Source: Parus major (lineage: Eukaryota; Chordata; Aves; Passeriformes; Paridae). Taken from it: a stretch of DNA of 64,000 bases. The notes beneath the pieces are model-generated. The model was not told the DNA's origin and ran no database searches. It saw only the letters and a program-made list of their open reading frames with translations. The translations under genes and the position numbers were made by a program. The DNA is taken from contig NC_031799.1 in NCBI RefSeq assembly GCF_001522545.3, forward strand, positions 30,461,912-30,525,911, read 5' to 3'. Shown in pieces: positions 12,390 through 25,641 of the stretch (position 1 is the first letter of the stretch; each line of letters starts with the position of its first letter).

Positions 12390-12718
12390 GTCACTTAGGT
12401 CATCTGGTGCTTTTAAATGGGCCCTAGAAAAAAAGAGGGAGGGCTACTTTTTATATACATAGATAGTGATAGGAAAAAAAAGAACCGTTTTAAACTAGAA
12501 GATAACCAAAATTAGACTGGGAAGGAGTTCCTTACTGTGAGGATGGTGAAACACTGGCACAGGCTGCCCAGAGAAGCTCTGGATGTCTAGCTCGGGAAAT
12601 GTTCAAGGCCAGGTTGGATGGGACTTGGAGAAACCTGGTCTAGTAGATGGTGTCCCTCCCCAGGGCAGAGGGGTTTTCCTAGGAGACCTTTGAAGGTCCC
12701 TTACAACACAAATGATTA
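12390..12718 (+). mobile_element. CR1 LINE, 3' part of the split copy
   Basis: This continues the CR1 interrupted at 10975. Recognisable 3'-region pieces include AAGGAGTTCCTTACTGTGAG, the ACACTGGCACAGGCTGCCCA block, the TGTTCAAGGCCAGGTTGGAT block and GACCTTTGAAGGTCCCTT near the 3' untranslated tail. The final octamer-like tail (TTCTATGA repeats in intact copies) has decayed here, so the end is approximate. The first 13 bases or so after the LTR still align with the CR1 order expected after position 10975. Confidence 0.92.
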
Positions 12719-14901
12719 TATTATTGCACAATCCTCAATAACAGGAAACTGAAAGTGTTAATGACAGAATCTTAAAACAAATATTTTTAAGCTTCTTCAG
12801 AATAAGAGGCCCCACTGGAACAGCAAATGCTCATAAAAGACATGAAGGGCAGTTCAACTTGTATTTTGACTAAGAGACCATGGCACAAGCATGAATAAGT
12901 GATTTATGTATCTCTAATTTTATAACTAGGCAAGCAGGAATATTAAGCTACCTTTCAGAAACATCCCAACACTGAGAAATTTCGAACCCTCTACTACACC
13001 CAGTCTCACCTGCTCCTCATAGTGAGTAAAATCTAAGCATCCCAAGGTCTGAGAAAATTCTGATTTCAAAGCCAGCAGCTTGCATTGTTTGCCACTTACA
13101 TATGCAATCACATAGCCCATGATCTCCAGGCATATACACTTAAAATAAAAAATAGTTTAGGAAGATACCAAAAAACTCACCATGATTTCCAAATAAGAAA
13201 TATTACTCTAATTAAATGCCAGAAATCACCAAACATCTGTAGAGTGAAAAAGCACAATTTATTACATATCTGTTGAGTCTGATGCTACAGTAAATAAATA
13301 TTTTACATGATATGGTGTTGATGAAAAGAGACAAATTATATATTATTAGGATTCTGGTAATCAAAAATAAATCCTCAAAACCTGTATTTGTGTGTTCCTG
13401 AGCTACTCTTACTAAATTGGCCTCTAGATATAACAGATGAATTAAAATAGATAATCTGCACTTAAATTCTCTTTCAATAAGCAAATGAAAGGAAGATAGC
13501 ACTAATGTATTTCTAAACTGTGTATTTTTTCTTCAGATTTTGCCATATATTGTTCTGGAATATTATCAAATGATCAGAATAAATCAAATAAAACTAAAGG
13601 CCAGGTTTTTTTCCTTCACTTATATGACTGTAGGTTAAAAAAAAACAAACCTAAAACTCAAGAAGGTAAAATTATGGCAGACAAGTCTCTTGAATCTGCT
13701 TTACTGCTGAAATTTTTAAGAAGTTCTTCTCTGTGAAAAATATAGTTCCTGGAACACTGTCAAACTCAGTAACAGGGATGATGACTGGAACAGGAAACAC
13801 TAGAATATTTGCAATGGAGTAACATTATTTAAAATAATTTTGCGTATTTTTTTTCTCTGTTGTTTTAAATATTATTGAATAATGTTTCTTAATACACCTT
13901 TTCCTTTCCTTCTAGCATATATCTTACTAAAAAGTTCACAGTGAAAATTGTCAAGTGCTACTTATATTTTCTTACTTCATAATTAATAACAATATAGGAA
14001 TGGAATGTTAATGAACTGCTCAAGTCATCAGAGTCTAAAATTAATGGTAATATGGAAAAAGAATTAGACCTAGTTTGAACACAGGATTGCTGGATGACCA
14101 TCCCAGCTAAATTACTTTCTCTGGTTATAAAATAAATTAATGTTATCTGTTCCAGTACTATAAAGATGAGTTCGATTTACTCGGCAAAATGTTTCACAAT
14201 TTTGAGACAAAAACTTCTGAAGGAACATTACAAAAAACTACCTCTGCAAAAGCCAATGAAAAAACCATAACATCACAAAATACTTTGACACTTAGCTGTT
14301 TACAGAGAGTTATCTGCTATTATTTTTGAAAGCTATTTAGAAGAAATTTTCACCTGCATTTCTCAAATACTCTGCCACTAGTCTACTGAAGTTCCATATT
14401 TATTTCTGAAAGAGCTCTAGCAGCATTCATTCCAAAGTTTAAGAAATAAAATTAAAAGGGTGTGCCTTTCTTATTAACCTGGAATAATTTAGCAATTTTC
14501 TCTAGGGTATTTTTATTCCTCTTTCTTAATTGCAAAGACTACTTGCTAATTTCATCCACTTTTCACATTTTTGCTTCTGGCAGAGCTTTTATTATATAAA
14601 AGAGCAGTTTATTGGGTTTTGGTTTTTATCATTTAGCAGAAAGCCAAAACAAAGTAGTTGGAAATCATTTTGAGTGGAATTTTTGGCAGTGGAAAAGAGA
14701 GATGAGTACAGTGTGTGCCTGGATAATACAGCTTTTCTTACTCTACCAGAAGTTTTTTTCTCATATTGGCAAAAACTCTCAACACACTAATTCTTTATTC
14801 TGTTCTGTAATTTCTCAACATGATGACTGGTTTACCTTGCATAACAATAACAACTCTTTGCTGTATTTTTATGTGTTCTAACAGAATTCACTGTAAAAAA
14901 A
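12719..14901. other. Unique noncoding DNA, no gene seen
   Basis: AT-rich sequence between the split CR1 and the LTR at 14902. No transposon, RNA gene or exon was recognised. Open frames are below 100 codons and look random. Confidence 0.7.
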
Positions 14902-15477
14902 TATTCTGGTTTCAGCTGGGAGAGAGTTATTTTTTTCGCAGTAGCTGTTATAGTGCTCTGTTTTGCAATCAGAATGAGAATGGTATTGGTTATGCACTGA
15001 TGTTTTGCTTTTTAACTAAGTTGTGTTTATTCTAAATAAAGGATTTTTCCCTTGTCTCCTGTTCTGCCAGTGAAAAGGTGAGCAAAAGAAACTGGGAGGG
15101 AGAGCAACCAGGACAGGTTACCTGAACAGTCCAAAAGGATGTGCCAGACCATAAAATGTCATGCCCAGCATATAACTCGGAAGGCTACCCAGAAGGGGTC
15201 AGTCTGGGTTTGGGAAGGGGAGTCTGGCATCAGCCAGTGGGTGGTGAACAACTGCATTGTGCAACTCTTGTTTTTTCCTTTATTATTTCCTTATCATTAT
15301 CATCACTATCATAGTTTACCATTATTGCTGTACTTTTATTTTATTTTCAATTAAAAAACTGTTCTCATCACAATCTATAAGTCTGATTTTGATTTTTCTC
15401 CCCATTCCACCTAGTTGAAGCAGGGAGAAGGGGGTTGACAGAGAAGCTGAATTTCCAGCCGGGCTTAAACTACAATA
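14902..15477 (+). mobile_element. Solo LTR (576 bp), plus orientation
   Basis: This matches a very common avian ERV LTR type that starts with a TCCTGGTTTCRGCTGGGA-like block (here TTCTGGTTTCAGCTGGGAGA) and ends in a TTAAACYACRACA-like block (here CTTAAACTACAATA). Internal landmarks are in the expected order: a TATAA at 15171-15175, the GGTGGTGAACAACTGCATTG segment, an ATT-rich R-like part, an ATTAAA at 15350-15355 and the CTCCCCATTCCACC segment. Terminal TG and CA have mutated to TA and TA and no target duplication is visible, so it is old. It contains no coding sequence. A related copy is on the other strand at 56897-57462. Confidence 0.88.
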
Positions 15478-18400
15478 TGCTTCACAAATTAATCATTGTG
15501 CCGTTTATATTATTCAGCTTTGGTATACTACAGTAAAAGAGTAATAAGATAATTGAAATGAATCCATGCTAAATTTTTTCAACACATATAAAATAAAAGA
15601 AGCCTTAAAAATATTCAGGAGTGTTAGGATTTTTAGGATTCCTTCTTTTCAGTTTTGTTATTAGGCAACTCAATGGAATGACAAATTTAATTTCCATCAC
15701 TGCAGAGTCTATGAGGTCAGAAAGTCAGACTTTGCATTCTGCACTTTGGAATTGCTCCTCTACCTTTAATAGGTACTATCAGACCAAGCTGAACTGGTAA
15801 AATTATAATGTAAGGAGTGCAGAATCCAGTTCCAATTTCCACTCTCTGTTTCTTGATTGCAGTAGGACTTGAAGTGCTGGACTGAAAACAGCAGTACTTA
15901 AATATTTTGGCATAGCCAAGAGGAACATCAGTATTGTCATAAATATTGTGTTCAATAATGATCCCTTTGTTTTACTGTTTCTACCAAAATTGAAGCCTGA
16001 ATTAGTAATCAAAGAAGGAGAAAGAGATTTCCAAACATAGAGATGTTTAGATTAAGATGCTAGGTTTTATTTCCCATTTTTAAACTCTAACCACTCTTTA
16101 ATTAAAAAGAAATAATGCTCACCCCATTAATACTACTGCTGACCATTTATCATGTCAATGGATGGGAAAACGAAACCCAATCTGCAACCAGAAACTACTC
16201 ACAGCCGCAATGAATGGTTAAGTAGTAGAACTAATGCAACAGAAGGACTCTGAAGTAAGCTGCTGACTGATTTCTCTCTCCCTCTGTCTTGCTCTGCTCC
16301 ACTCCCCAGCGTTTTTTAAAGTTTGGCCCAAGGTGCAGGTATCTAAACTTAGCTGCTGTGCCTCATTCCAACAAAACAAATCAAGCATGAATCACAGCCC
16401 TTCCTCCCCCTGAGCATTGCCAGTAGATCTGAGGCTTCTGTTCAGATCCAAGACTTTGTCTTTCCCCTTCTACTGCCAACTAAAATACATTTGGTAATAT
16501 TTAATTAAGGTTCCTATTCAGATTATATGGTCTCAGTGCTAAGAACAAGGCTTTAGCTACCCAACTCCCAGTGGCATGGTTAAAGAGACAAATATCAAAC
16601 TGGGAACATAACCCTTCATTTAGAGGTAATGTGGAGAGTTATTGTGAATTAAATAACTACCAAGTGATTATTAAACCTTACCTAGAGATTAACAAGCATT
16701 TTTAATTTCATAGCTGTTAACCCTCTATAATTGTGTCTTTTGTAATAGGTTGGCATTTGCTCAGTAGAGTTATAGAGAGCTGTCATAGCTTTGAACATTA
16801 TGCGACTGTTTTATCCTATTACAGATGCTTTAATAGCCTTTAGTTATCTATATTATGAGAAATAGCCACCTTAATTAATTACCATTTTACATACTTTTGA
16901 GAGCTAAAAATCAAAATTCCACCTAATGGGCATATTACAGTGTGAAGTCAAACAACAAGAGGCATATTGCCCCGTATTATTTTTTCCTCATGCGGAAAAA
17001 ATGTTTTACAAGTAGAAGCTCACATTTAGCAGTGTTAAATACTGAAGCAGGCAATATTGAACATAATACCTGGTGCTTCAATATTTAGTGTTATGTAATT
17101 GATTCTGAAGAGCACATGTGTAGGGTAAGTGCAGTATAGAATGTGATGAGTAGAACAGGAAACAGACAATCTGATCCCATATTCGTAAAAGTCTGTGATG
17201 TAGTCACTGTCTGAAAAAAGGAGCACTCAAACAAGGGTCACTAAATTTACTTCACCAGCTGATCATTTTCCATAAACTCCACCTCACCCAGATCAGCTTG
17301 CTGCATAGCTGTGCCACAATAATTTTTTTCTATTTTCTTTTAGCAATCTAAAAATTGGCAGTAATTTCTCAGTAAGTGCTGGTAATTGTTTCACTACACT
17401 ACTGGTCTCATAGAGTATTTGTCTAGATTTGTATTGGTCATGAGCATTTTAAATTTCTGCAATCAAGATGTGTGATTAAATGTCATGCTGTTTGAAGTTC
17501 ATTTATACTTTTTCTTTTTTTCTCTATTTTCTTTGTGGTTTTACATCTACATCTGTGTAACTATGCTGTCCGATACAATACCAGTAATTTCAGCTTGGCT
17601 GTCAGCTCAATGGAAATATTCAGATCTGGCTGTAAAACCATCGAGGTTCAAGGGAAGGAAAGAAAGCAGACAAGAGCATACATAACACATCACTATCCCA
17701 GACACCACAGAGGCTCATAAAGTCACTCTTCCTGAGTTTAAATCAGAGCATAAGAGACTTCTCTCATGGGTTTTTCAGATCATAATCATGTTTCTGTCCT
17801 CCACATGATACACGCATACACCTAGTTGATCTTCACAGTACAGCCACACTGACTGTTTTCCTGCAGCATCATTTGAGTGCAAAAGGGCTGTTCCAGACCT
17901 GTCACTTTCATACTATAGAGAAGTTTTTAATCCTTAGCAAAGAGAGCTTGATGGTTCCATGTGTACTTCACCATATGGTAGAAGTCCAGTTGCACCTAGT
18001 GGATACCCTATAGGTCTGCTTTGGAACAACACTTTCCCAGGCACTCATCTAGAACATCTTCATGCCCATAGAGATCAAGAGAGAATTTCTTGTGATATTA
18101 GATTAGTAAGGACTACCAGGTCCATTTTTTCAGGGGTTTTTAAACCTTACTTTGCAATGTGGAATTTGCTTTATCTCCTGATATCTTCATATGGATGAAT
18201 CTTCCATATGCGTAGTACACAGCAAAGTGCAGGGCTTCAGGTGTCAGCAGTACCACTGGCCTTCCAGTTCCTTTTCTGGATGTCTTTGCTGCTTCCAGAC
18301 TGCAGAAATTTTTAATCTCTCTGACAGCTTTGGCACTATGTATAGGGATAGCTTAGTGAAGTTTTAATGGCCTGTGATGTACAAAAGGTGAGATGGGGTG

Positions 18401-21400
18401 ATATAATGGTCCTCCTTGGCCTATTTAGTAAGTCTCAGGAAAACAAATTTCAGAAGCATACCTACAGGGATATTTTTTCCTCACTTTTATTGCTAATTTG
18501 AAAGTATTTCTGTGTTCCAGTCAACTGCAGGTATGTCAGACTGATGAAAGATTGCCCCTGGCTCACCCCTAAATGGGCTGATGCAGCTTTGTGGCACCAG
18601 TTCAAGCAAGAATATTTCCATCCTGTTTCTGCTATCTGCTATTAAAAACTGTTTTCCTGTGTAGGTAGTAGGAATGTAAGTGTCTGCAAGCAACTTGCAC
18701 CAGCCCAACCATTTTGTACAAATTAATGAAATTACATCACTGGGCAACAACAGACCCAGCCCTCACAGAGACCACATTAAACCCTGAAGCAGTTCAGCTC
18801 CTCTCTCACAACTGTCTCAGACTATGGGTAGTGACAGTCTGGAAGATTTAGAGGGTGAAAAATGCCTCTGCTTTTACTTGGCACTGAAAAAAATGACACC
18901 AATTATATTTAAAAAAAAATAAATAAATTTCTAACAGTAACAACTAAAAGTTCTGTTTTCTCACTTGTAAAGATTTTCCATGCAAGTTAGCTGACTGATT
19001 AACGGGCATCATTAAATTACTGTATTTAGAAAGCCAGAGTATAGTTAAGTGTTGGCTTGTTCTCTTCCCAGGACCAAGGATATGAAACACATTTGTAACT
19101 CTAAAAAGATGCTTCCAAAAAAGAAAGTCACAAAGAACACGTGGCTGCTTCCTCCGTGAGGTAGCTGGTGTGTCTCCAGTGGCTTCAACAGAGCAGGCAG
19201 GATTTATGCCAGCTGAAGGTCTGGCTCACAGTATTCATTTTTTCTCACTAAAAAAAATCTTCTTTTGCCTGCCTTCATACATGCAAAGATATTCAGCCTA
19301 TAATCAAAGGATGTTAAAAAACACTAGGATGACTAAATATGAAAGCAAACACTTCCAGCAGTCATCCCTGAAGCATACCTAAACATCACACATGGGCACA
19401 AAGATGACAGCAACTCCTTGCAACTGCTCATGAAAACCAATTTGTGTCTTCTCAAACAATTAAGGTAACACACCCCAGCAGGCGAGGGTCATCCTGGTTA
19501 ACACATTCACCTAGCCTGAGCATAGGTGGAAGTGGCCAAGGACAAGAAATACTTTTGAAAGAAATCTCTTGCACTTGGAAATTTAGTCTCTAATAGACTG
19601 AAAACCTGTTATCTCTTATTGCACAAGATGCTGATAAAAATCATCAGAACTCATCAATCAATACTCGCAATGTATCTCAGAGGATGTTGAGAGGTTAACA
19701 TATAAAATAGACCACCAATGTAGGGAAACTTCCATGTGCCTTTAAAACTTACTTTGTCAAAGAAGGACAAAGGAATTGTTTTAATGAGGTTGTTTTCAGT
19801 TGTCTTTTGTTTCATATTTAACACAGGAAAAAGGAAAATATTTCTTCAGTTCAGGGCATCTGAATCATATTTCCAATGGGACAGGCACTTTTAGGACAGT
19901 AAGTTCTGAGGTATAAATAACCTTCAGTGAATTGAATCATAGTCGTTTAGTTTTTACATGTGTGGAAACACTCAGCTTCCAAAAGCTGTACTAAAGCTCG
20001 ATTTTAGGGAGGTGTTTCATCTATGTTTAAATTAAAGGTATTTTGGCACATGACAGCTCAAAATTACTGATTGAACAATACATTACATAACATATTGGTG
20101 AGAAACTAAGCTGTATCAATAAAGCACATTTATTCCAGGTTTCTGAATACAGTCAGTATCTTTGGTCTGCAAGTGCAAAAGACTCTCAGTGTGGTGAAAA
20201 TTTAGTCTAATTGTCAAGCACTGTTAGTTAAAAAGGGAGGATAGGGAATAGGAGAGAACAACCCTTCAGAGTTGAGGACATGCACTAATCCTCTTCTCAG
20301 AAGATATTTTAAATGGACAAAGTAGCATTCTTTTTGTTTGTTTGTCTGTTTCAATTCATGCATTTAACTCAAAACATGCATTATAGGTTCAATTTACTTC
20401 TTCAAGTTTAATTAAGGTTATTCTGAGTATCATAGTCAGGAAAATGCAAAATATCACATTTACTACAGTTCAGTTCTATACCTTTTTCTTTGATAGGTGA
20501 GGATCTTGAGTACAAAGTAGGATAATTTTTTAAAACTCTGTTACTGTATGGGTGTCCTGGAGTAATGTGCCCAGGAAGATGTGATGACCAAGACCCCAGT
20601 TTCACAGCCCCTTCCTCACAATCTACATATGCACAGATCTTCAGAGAGCCCCAGAAAAGGCAGTCTATTGGTTTAGTGTTTTGACATCTCTGCCTTTATA
20701 TTTCTAGATGTGTGGGGAGCATTTTAGTTATGGTCTTGGAGGTGCTGTCAGTTTTATGAGCAGAAAGAGACACAAATGTTATTATAAAAAAATCCTCAGA
20801 TTGTGTCTTTTTAGTTCTCTAGACTAAAATAATTTTGCTGGGTAGTTACGTTTTGAAGCATTTCACAGTGGCCTATTACTCAAAAACAATACAAGTTAAA
20901 TCTGCTTTAAATTAAGAAAACCTATTAAGTTTAGTGTTGACTATTAATTAATATTGACTATTACGTACTGATCATAATGAGTATTTTAAAACACATACAC
21001 AAAGAAAAACAGTCTTCAGGTCAAAACTGGCTCTCCAGTTGTACTATGAAAGACTTTCAACAAAAGAGCAGAGAAGCTGACTATTCAGTGTCAAAAGCAA
21101 GGTAAATCTTTCAGGGTATTACAAGAGGTATAAGCATCACACAGACATCTTTCACTATCTGCACATTTTAAATTTCCAGCACTTTCAGGACTCTGCAGAA
21201 AATTAACAATATGAAAAAAAGGAATGTTTCTTATGAAGCTGTTTCCTGCATGGAAATTAAGAACTATGTCCTCATATATGTTCGTACACTAAGCAGTGAA
21301 CCTGTTTCTTCATATGACAGCTATAGTAATGACAACAATAAAAAATGCAGCATAAAAAATATGAAAAAAAAAATGGATTCAGCTCCCAAACATTTCTGAA

Positions 21401-24400
21401 GATAGAATAATGATTTATAGAGAATGAATTAAACATAGTGCTCATCATTTATCAGCAATAAATCACTGGAGGGTTTTAGTCACTGTAGGACGTGTCTGGA
21501 TGCTGGGACAGTGCTCAGAACTTAGGCTGGTCTGGCCTCCATGTCCAGTGTTTCAGAGAACTGTCAGTGGCTCATGCTCTATCATGTTTCTGTGTTCAAT
21601 GAAAGCAAAAATCATGAAATACAAGGTGATGACCACCATTTTCTAGCAGATAATTATATTAATTCTTATTTTCCTTGTTGTTTTTTTGTGCAGAGAATGA
21701 TCTCTAATATATGGTTACCATGCAAATAATAAAAAATATGAGTGAAATCATGCACTGGTCATCTGAGCCCAGCAATAACCGGTGTGCTATGAAAGAAAAA
21801 ATGTCTTGTTGAAAAGCATAAATTATCCAAATAAATGAGTGGCACAGAAAATGGAAGGAGGGAATTGTTATCATTTAGCATCTCTTCTTTTTCAAACAGT
21901 TCTTCAGCCTTGAAACAATGCAGTTAATATTGGTCACTAGCCACAGTGTCAGAAAACTATTGCTACTCTCCCAGATCGGGTGAATTGAAGTGAAAACCAT
22001 AATCCAGCTGGACCTCACTTTTTAGTTTTGTTTTGTTTTGTTTTTTTGCTAAGACCTGCTGTATTTCTGAATTACTGATTTTATGGTGCAGAGCATGAGT
22101 CATCATGATCCCAGAAAATTAAAGATTATTGGCACTGTTTCAAATAAACTACAGAATTCATATAGCTTAAGTCTACCTCTTTTTTAAGTTACTAAAGTTT
22201 GGTTTTTTATATTAAAGCATCACTAAGTTTTAATTCATAACTTATATAATAAAACATGCAGAATTTAAAGATTAGTTGGCTAAGGGTGTGGTTTATGATG
22301 AGTAAAAGGACATACTTTATAAAATTTAATAGGAGTTTCAGTTTATCATATGTAAAATTTTCCTTTAGTAACTCCTATGATTTGGGTTGAAAAGTGAAAA
22401 AAAGATATATTTAGACATGGTCCGAGGTTATTCAGAGGCCAGTAAAGGAAAAATATCAAACTCAAGAAATATTTGGTTTAAAAATTCCACAATCATAGCA
22501 ATAAAAATAACTGCTCTGTTGTTAATCTGTCTTTTTCCTTTATTTTTATAATTTAACCTTAGTATTGGGGAACTTGTCTCACCCAAAAGTCACACTCAAA
22601 AAACTGTGAGCCCATCTACAGTGGAAAAAGGGGCTTTGTGAAGTATTTCCAGGTAAAACCTTTCAATGTGGGTTTCTTAAAAGCTGTGTAATTAATGATA
22701 TATTTCATGAATTTTCAAGGGGCAATTAAGAAGCTTATCAAACACATGGTTAGTATGGCGATTGCATGTTTCCTTCTTCTGCATAGAAAGATTTTGCTAC
22801 AAGATTTTACCTCAAAAACTTTTATCACATTACTTTTGTGACAGAAGACTAAAGAAGATTTTAACTATGAGCATTGGGTTGAAAAATATAAACATTTTAA
22901 GAGATTGATCATCTGTTGTAAAAGTACCAGATCCCTTTTTTGATCTGAGTTGTGTTGCAGTTTCAGATAAACTTAGATAGGGAAAAAGCAGCTGCAGAAT
23001 CATTACTTTAGCCTAAAGGTTACATCACTGGTAGCCATAGAAGTCCTCCCCAAAAATAAATGTTAAAAACATTCCATTGATACAGTCATTCTCACCTTCA
23101 GTTCTTTAAAGCCAATAATGTATATTCCTGAGCTCATCTCAGAGCTCAGTTTGATAGTACCAGATCCATTAAAAAGAAAATGAACAAGCCCAAACAGGTG
23201 ACAAGTGAGAAAACAGTTTCATTGCAAAGCCTGACATGAACAAGAATGATTGAGCATTTTTATAACCTTTTCATCTTCAGATGTGTTTCAACACCTGGAG
23301 AAACTGAGACTCGTGATTAGATAAGCTGACAAGTTAAAAGTAGCAGCAGAAAAATTAGGGTGAAAAAAAAAAAAGAATGATAAGCAGTCAAGACAAAGTT
23401 CAGCTTCCTCCCCCAGAATCCTCAACATTTTGGGGACATACCATTGGATTTGGGGAACTCACCTTGGGGAAAGATCAATGGATTATTACTGCAAAAGTGA
23501 AAATAAGTTCCCTCAGAAGTAATAAGAAAATTACAAGTTGGGCACAGCTCTCCTTTCCTCTCCTTAGTTACATCTGCTGCTCTACCCTCTCCTAATTTTA
23601 TCTTTTCTTTTGGTTTTTTTCCCTTCCCTTCATCCAAGTCCTTTAATTAGTCTTCATCATCTCACCACATGTTCCCCCCAATCAACACACCACCAGCATC
23701 TGCTGTTGTTGCACTGTTCATGCTGTTTACTGCAGTTGAGCTTATTCTCTTTCTTTTTTTTCCTCTATTCTATTCAACAAGTAATTCACAGAAATTTTGA
23801 GATACTTTTTTTTTTAAGCCTCTAGATCCTAACATTATAATAATATTTAAGTACATTTTTGCAAGGAGCCAGCAGTTAAGATAAGAAATCTCTACTCACA
23901 GTCTTCTGTTGAAATTATGCTGTTTTGCTGCTGCAGTATAAACAGGTAGCTGGATCATCTACCTCAGTCCTTTTGGACTAAAATATCCTTGGCTGCATAT
24001 GATTGTGCATTTTGCTTTGTTTTCAGAAATATTTCTGTATACACTCTGACCTGGCATGGTTGATGAGATTAGATAATTCCAGTACCTTCAGTTAGTTTAA
24101 TGAGCATGAGCATGAACTCAAATCTTCTGTCATGACAAAATAATGCAAAATGACATCATGTGAGAATCTAACCCATATGTTTTAAACAGTTATTATCCCC
24201 CTATCATCCATCACTAACCACAATTAAAATTAATTACTTCAAGAAATAAAGTGAACAAAACTTTGTGAATATAAAGGAGAAAATTCCTAATTTTTGTTTG
24301 CAGCCTTCTAAAGATATGTCTAGCTGCATGATTTTAAGTACTTAGAAATAACTGTTTAACACAGACAAGATGGTAAAACAGATGTACCCTGTAATTAAAA

Positions 24401-25439
24401 TAAATCAATTAACATGTTTGTTCCCTTCAGTTTTACCTATAGGCTATGTACTTCCTGTGGAACCAGGCCACCCATTGAATCAATTCAAGTGTGGCATCTG
24501 TTTATTCAAAATCCCCCAAGAATAAAACACCTCTCCATCTCAACAAGTGTGAAGAGGCATAATTATTTGTACTCATGTAACTTACAAATTTTCTACTCAA
24601 TCTCAAAAAAATTATAGTTTGTTTTTCTTCTGCTTTTCCTCTCCTCACCTTTGATGTTAAATTAAATATGACAACCCTTATCAGTCAGCTAAATGAAACA
24701 AACTCATTCAAAAGCCTCAGGGGTAAGGGATTTCTTTAATCACATTCACACAAATTATGAGGATTTCTGATAGATGAGGTAATATAGTTGAGTTTTAGCA
24801 GTTGCAATTTAACAACTCATGAGGCAACAAAAAAACCAAACCCAAAACCACACAGGTTATGTCTCCTTTGCTAAATAAGTGATAAGTGCAAATCATTGAA
24901 ATATATTTGTACATCAGGTCTCTTGTTCAAGGAGCCCATGGTGGCTCCTAATAAGCATGTCTTGCTGAGAGTACATCCAGCCTAGGTCTCAAATTAACCC
25001 AGCACAAATTGTGAGCATGTCAAATTTCTTAAGCTGTAGAAAGATCATCTAATTGTATCTCATCAGCATAGGATATGACTGAGAGGTAGAGACAAGATTT
25101 GTAGGGTAGTCTGCAAGGAAAAACAGTTAAAACCTGCCTTCATTTTTGTGGTGGCGAAATATCATCCACTACCAACATACCCCAAAATCTAGTAAAGAAA
25201 CCTTGACCAAAGATGCTCCTTTACTCAAAGGAAGTTTGGTTTTGTATGAATTAGAAAATTGTTGTTTGTACAATAGGCATTGAAACAGATAAAAGTATGG
25301 ATATTGATTTAGAGCGTGACTGTTGAAAGAAAAAGTCTAAGAAGTGCTTGTCTTCAGCCAAACTGCAATACCAAGGACATTCAGCCCATCAACCATGATC
25401 AGAATTAAACAGAAAACTTTCCTAAACATTAACATCTAA
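15478..25439. other. Unique noncoding DNA, no gene seen
   Basis: About 10 kb without a recognisable exon, RNA gene or mobile element. It holds a short TTTTG array (22024-22048) and a candidate conserved element around 16600-16960, described in the findings. Open frames are all below 90 codons and show no family resemblance. Confidence 0.7.
22024..22048. repeat. Short TTTTG array
   Basis: Several TTTTG units followed by a T run. Simple-sequence DNA. Confidence 0.85.
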
Positions 25440-25641
25440 TATTGGCCATCCCTCATAGGAGAAATTAAGCAATTTTTTTATTGTCTTTGTCCCTTTGAAG
25501 GACAATCTTCGTTGTGTCCATGTCTCTCTTCCATTGGGGAGCCCAGAATTGAACCCAGCATTCCAGGTGTGGCCTCATCAGTGCTGAGGAGAGGAGAATC
25601 ACCTCCTTCAACTTGCTGGAAGTACATTACTACAGATGAAG
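25440..25641 (-). mobile_element. Degraded CR1 fragment, minus strand
   Basis: Read on the minus strand, 25505-25641 gives the CR1 segment GGAGGTGATTCT, then a GCACTGATGAGGCCACACCT block, then TCTGGGCTCCCCAAT and GAGAGACATGGAC. These are the CR1 blocks encoding the ORF2 C-terminus (in intact copies a LVRPHLEYC...FW-like stretch). Similarity continues weakly towards 25440, where CTCCTATGAGG and a TTAGGAAAG block can still be picked out. The copy is truncated at both ends and has no open frame. It shares a distinctive TGTCCATGTCTCTCTT stretch (plus strand) with the CR1 at 37.7 kb. Confidence 0.8.
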
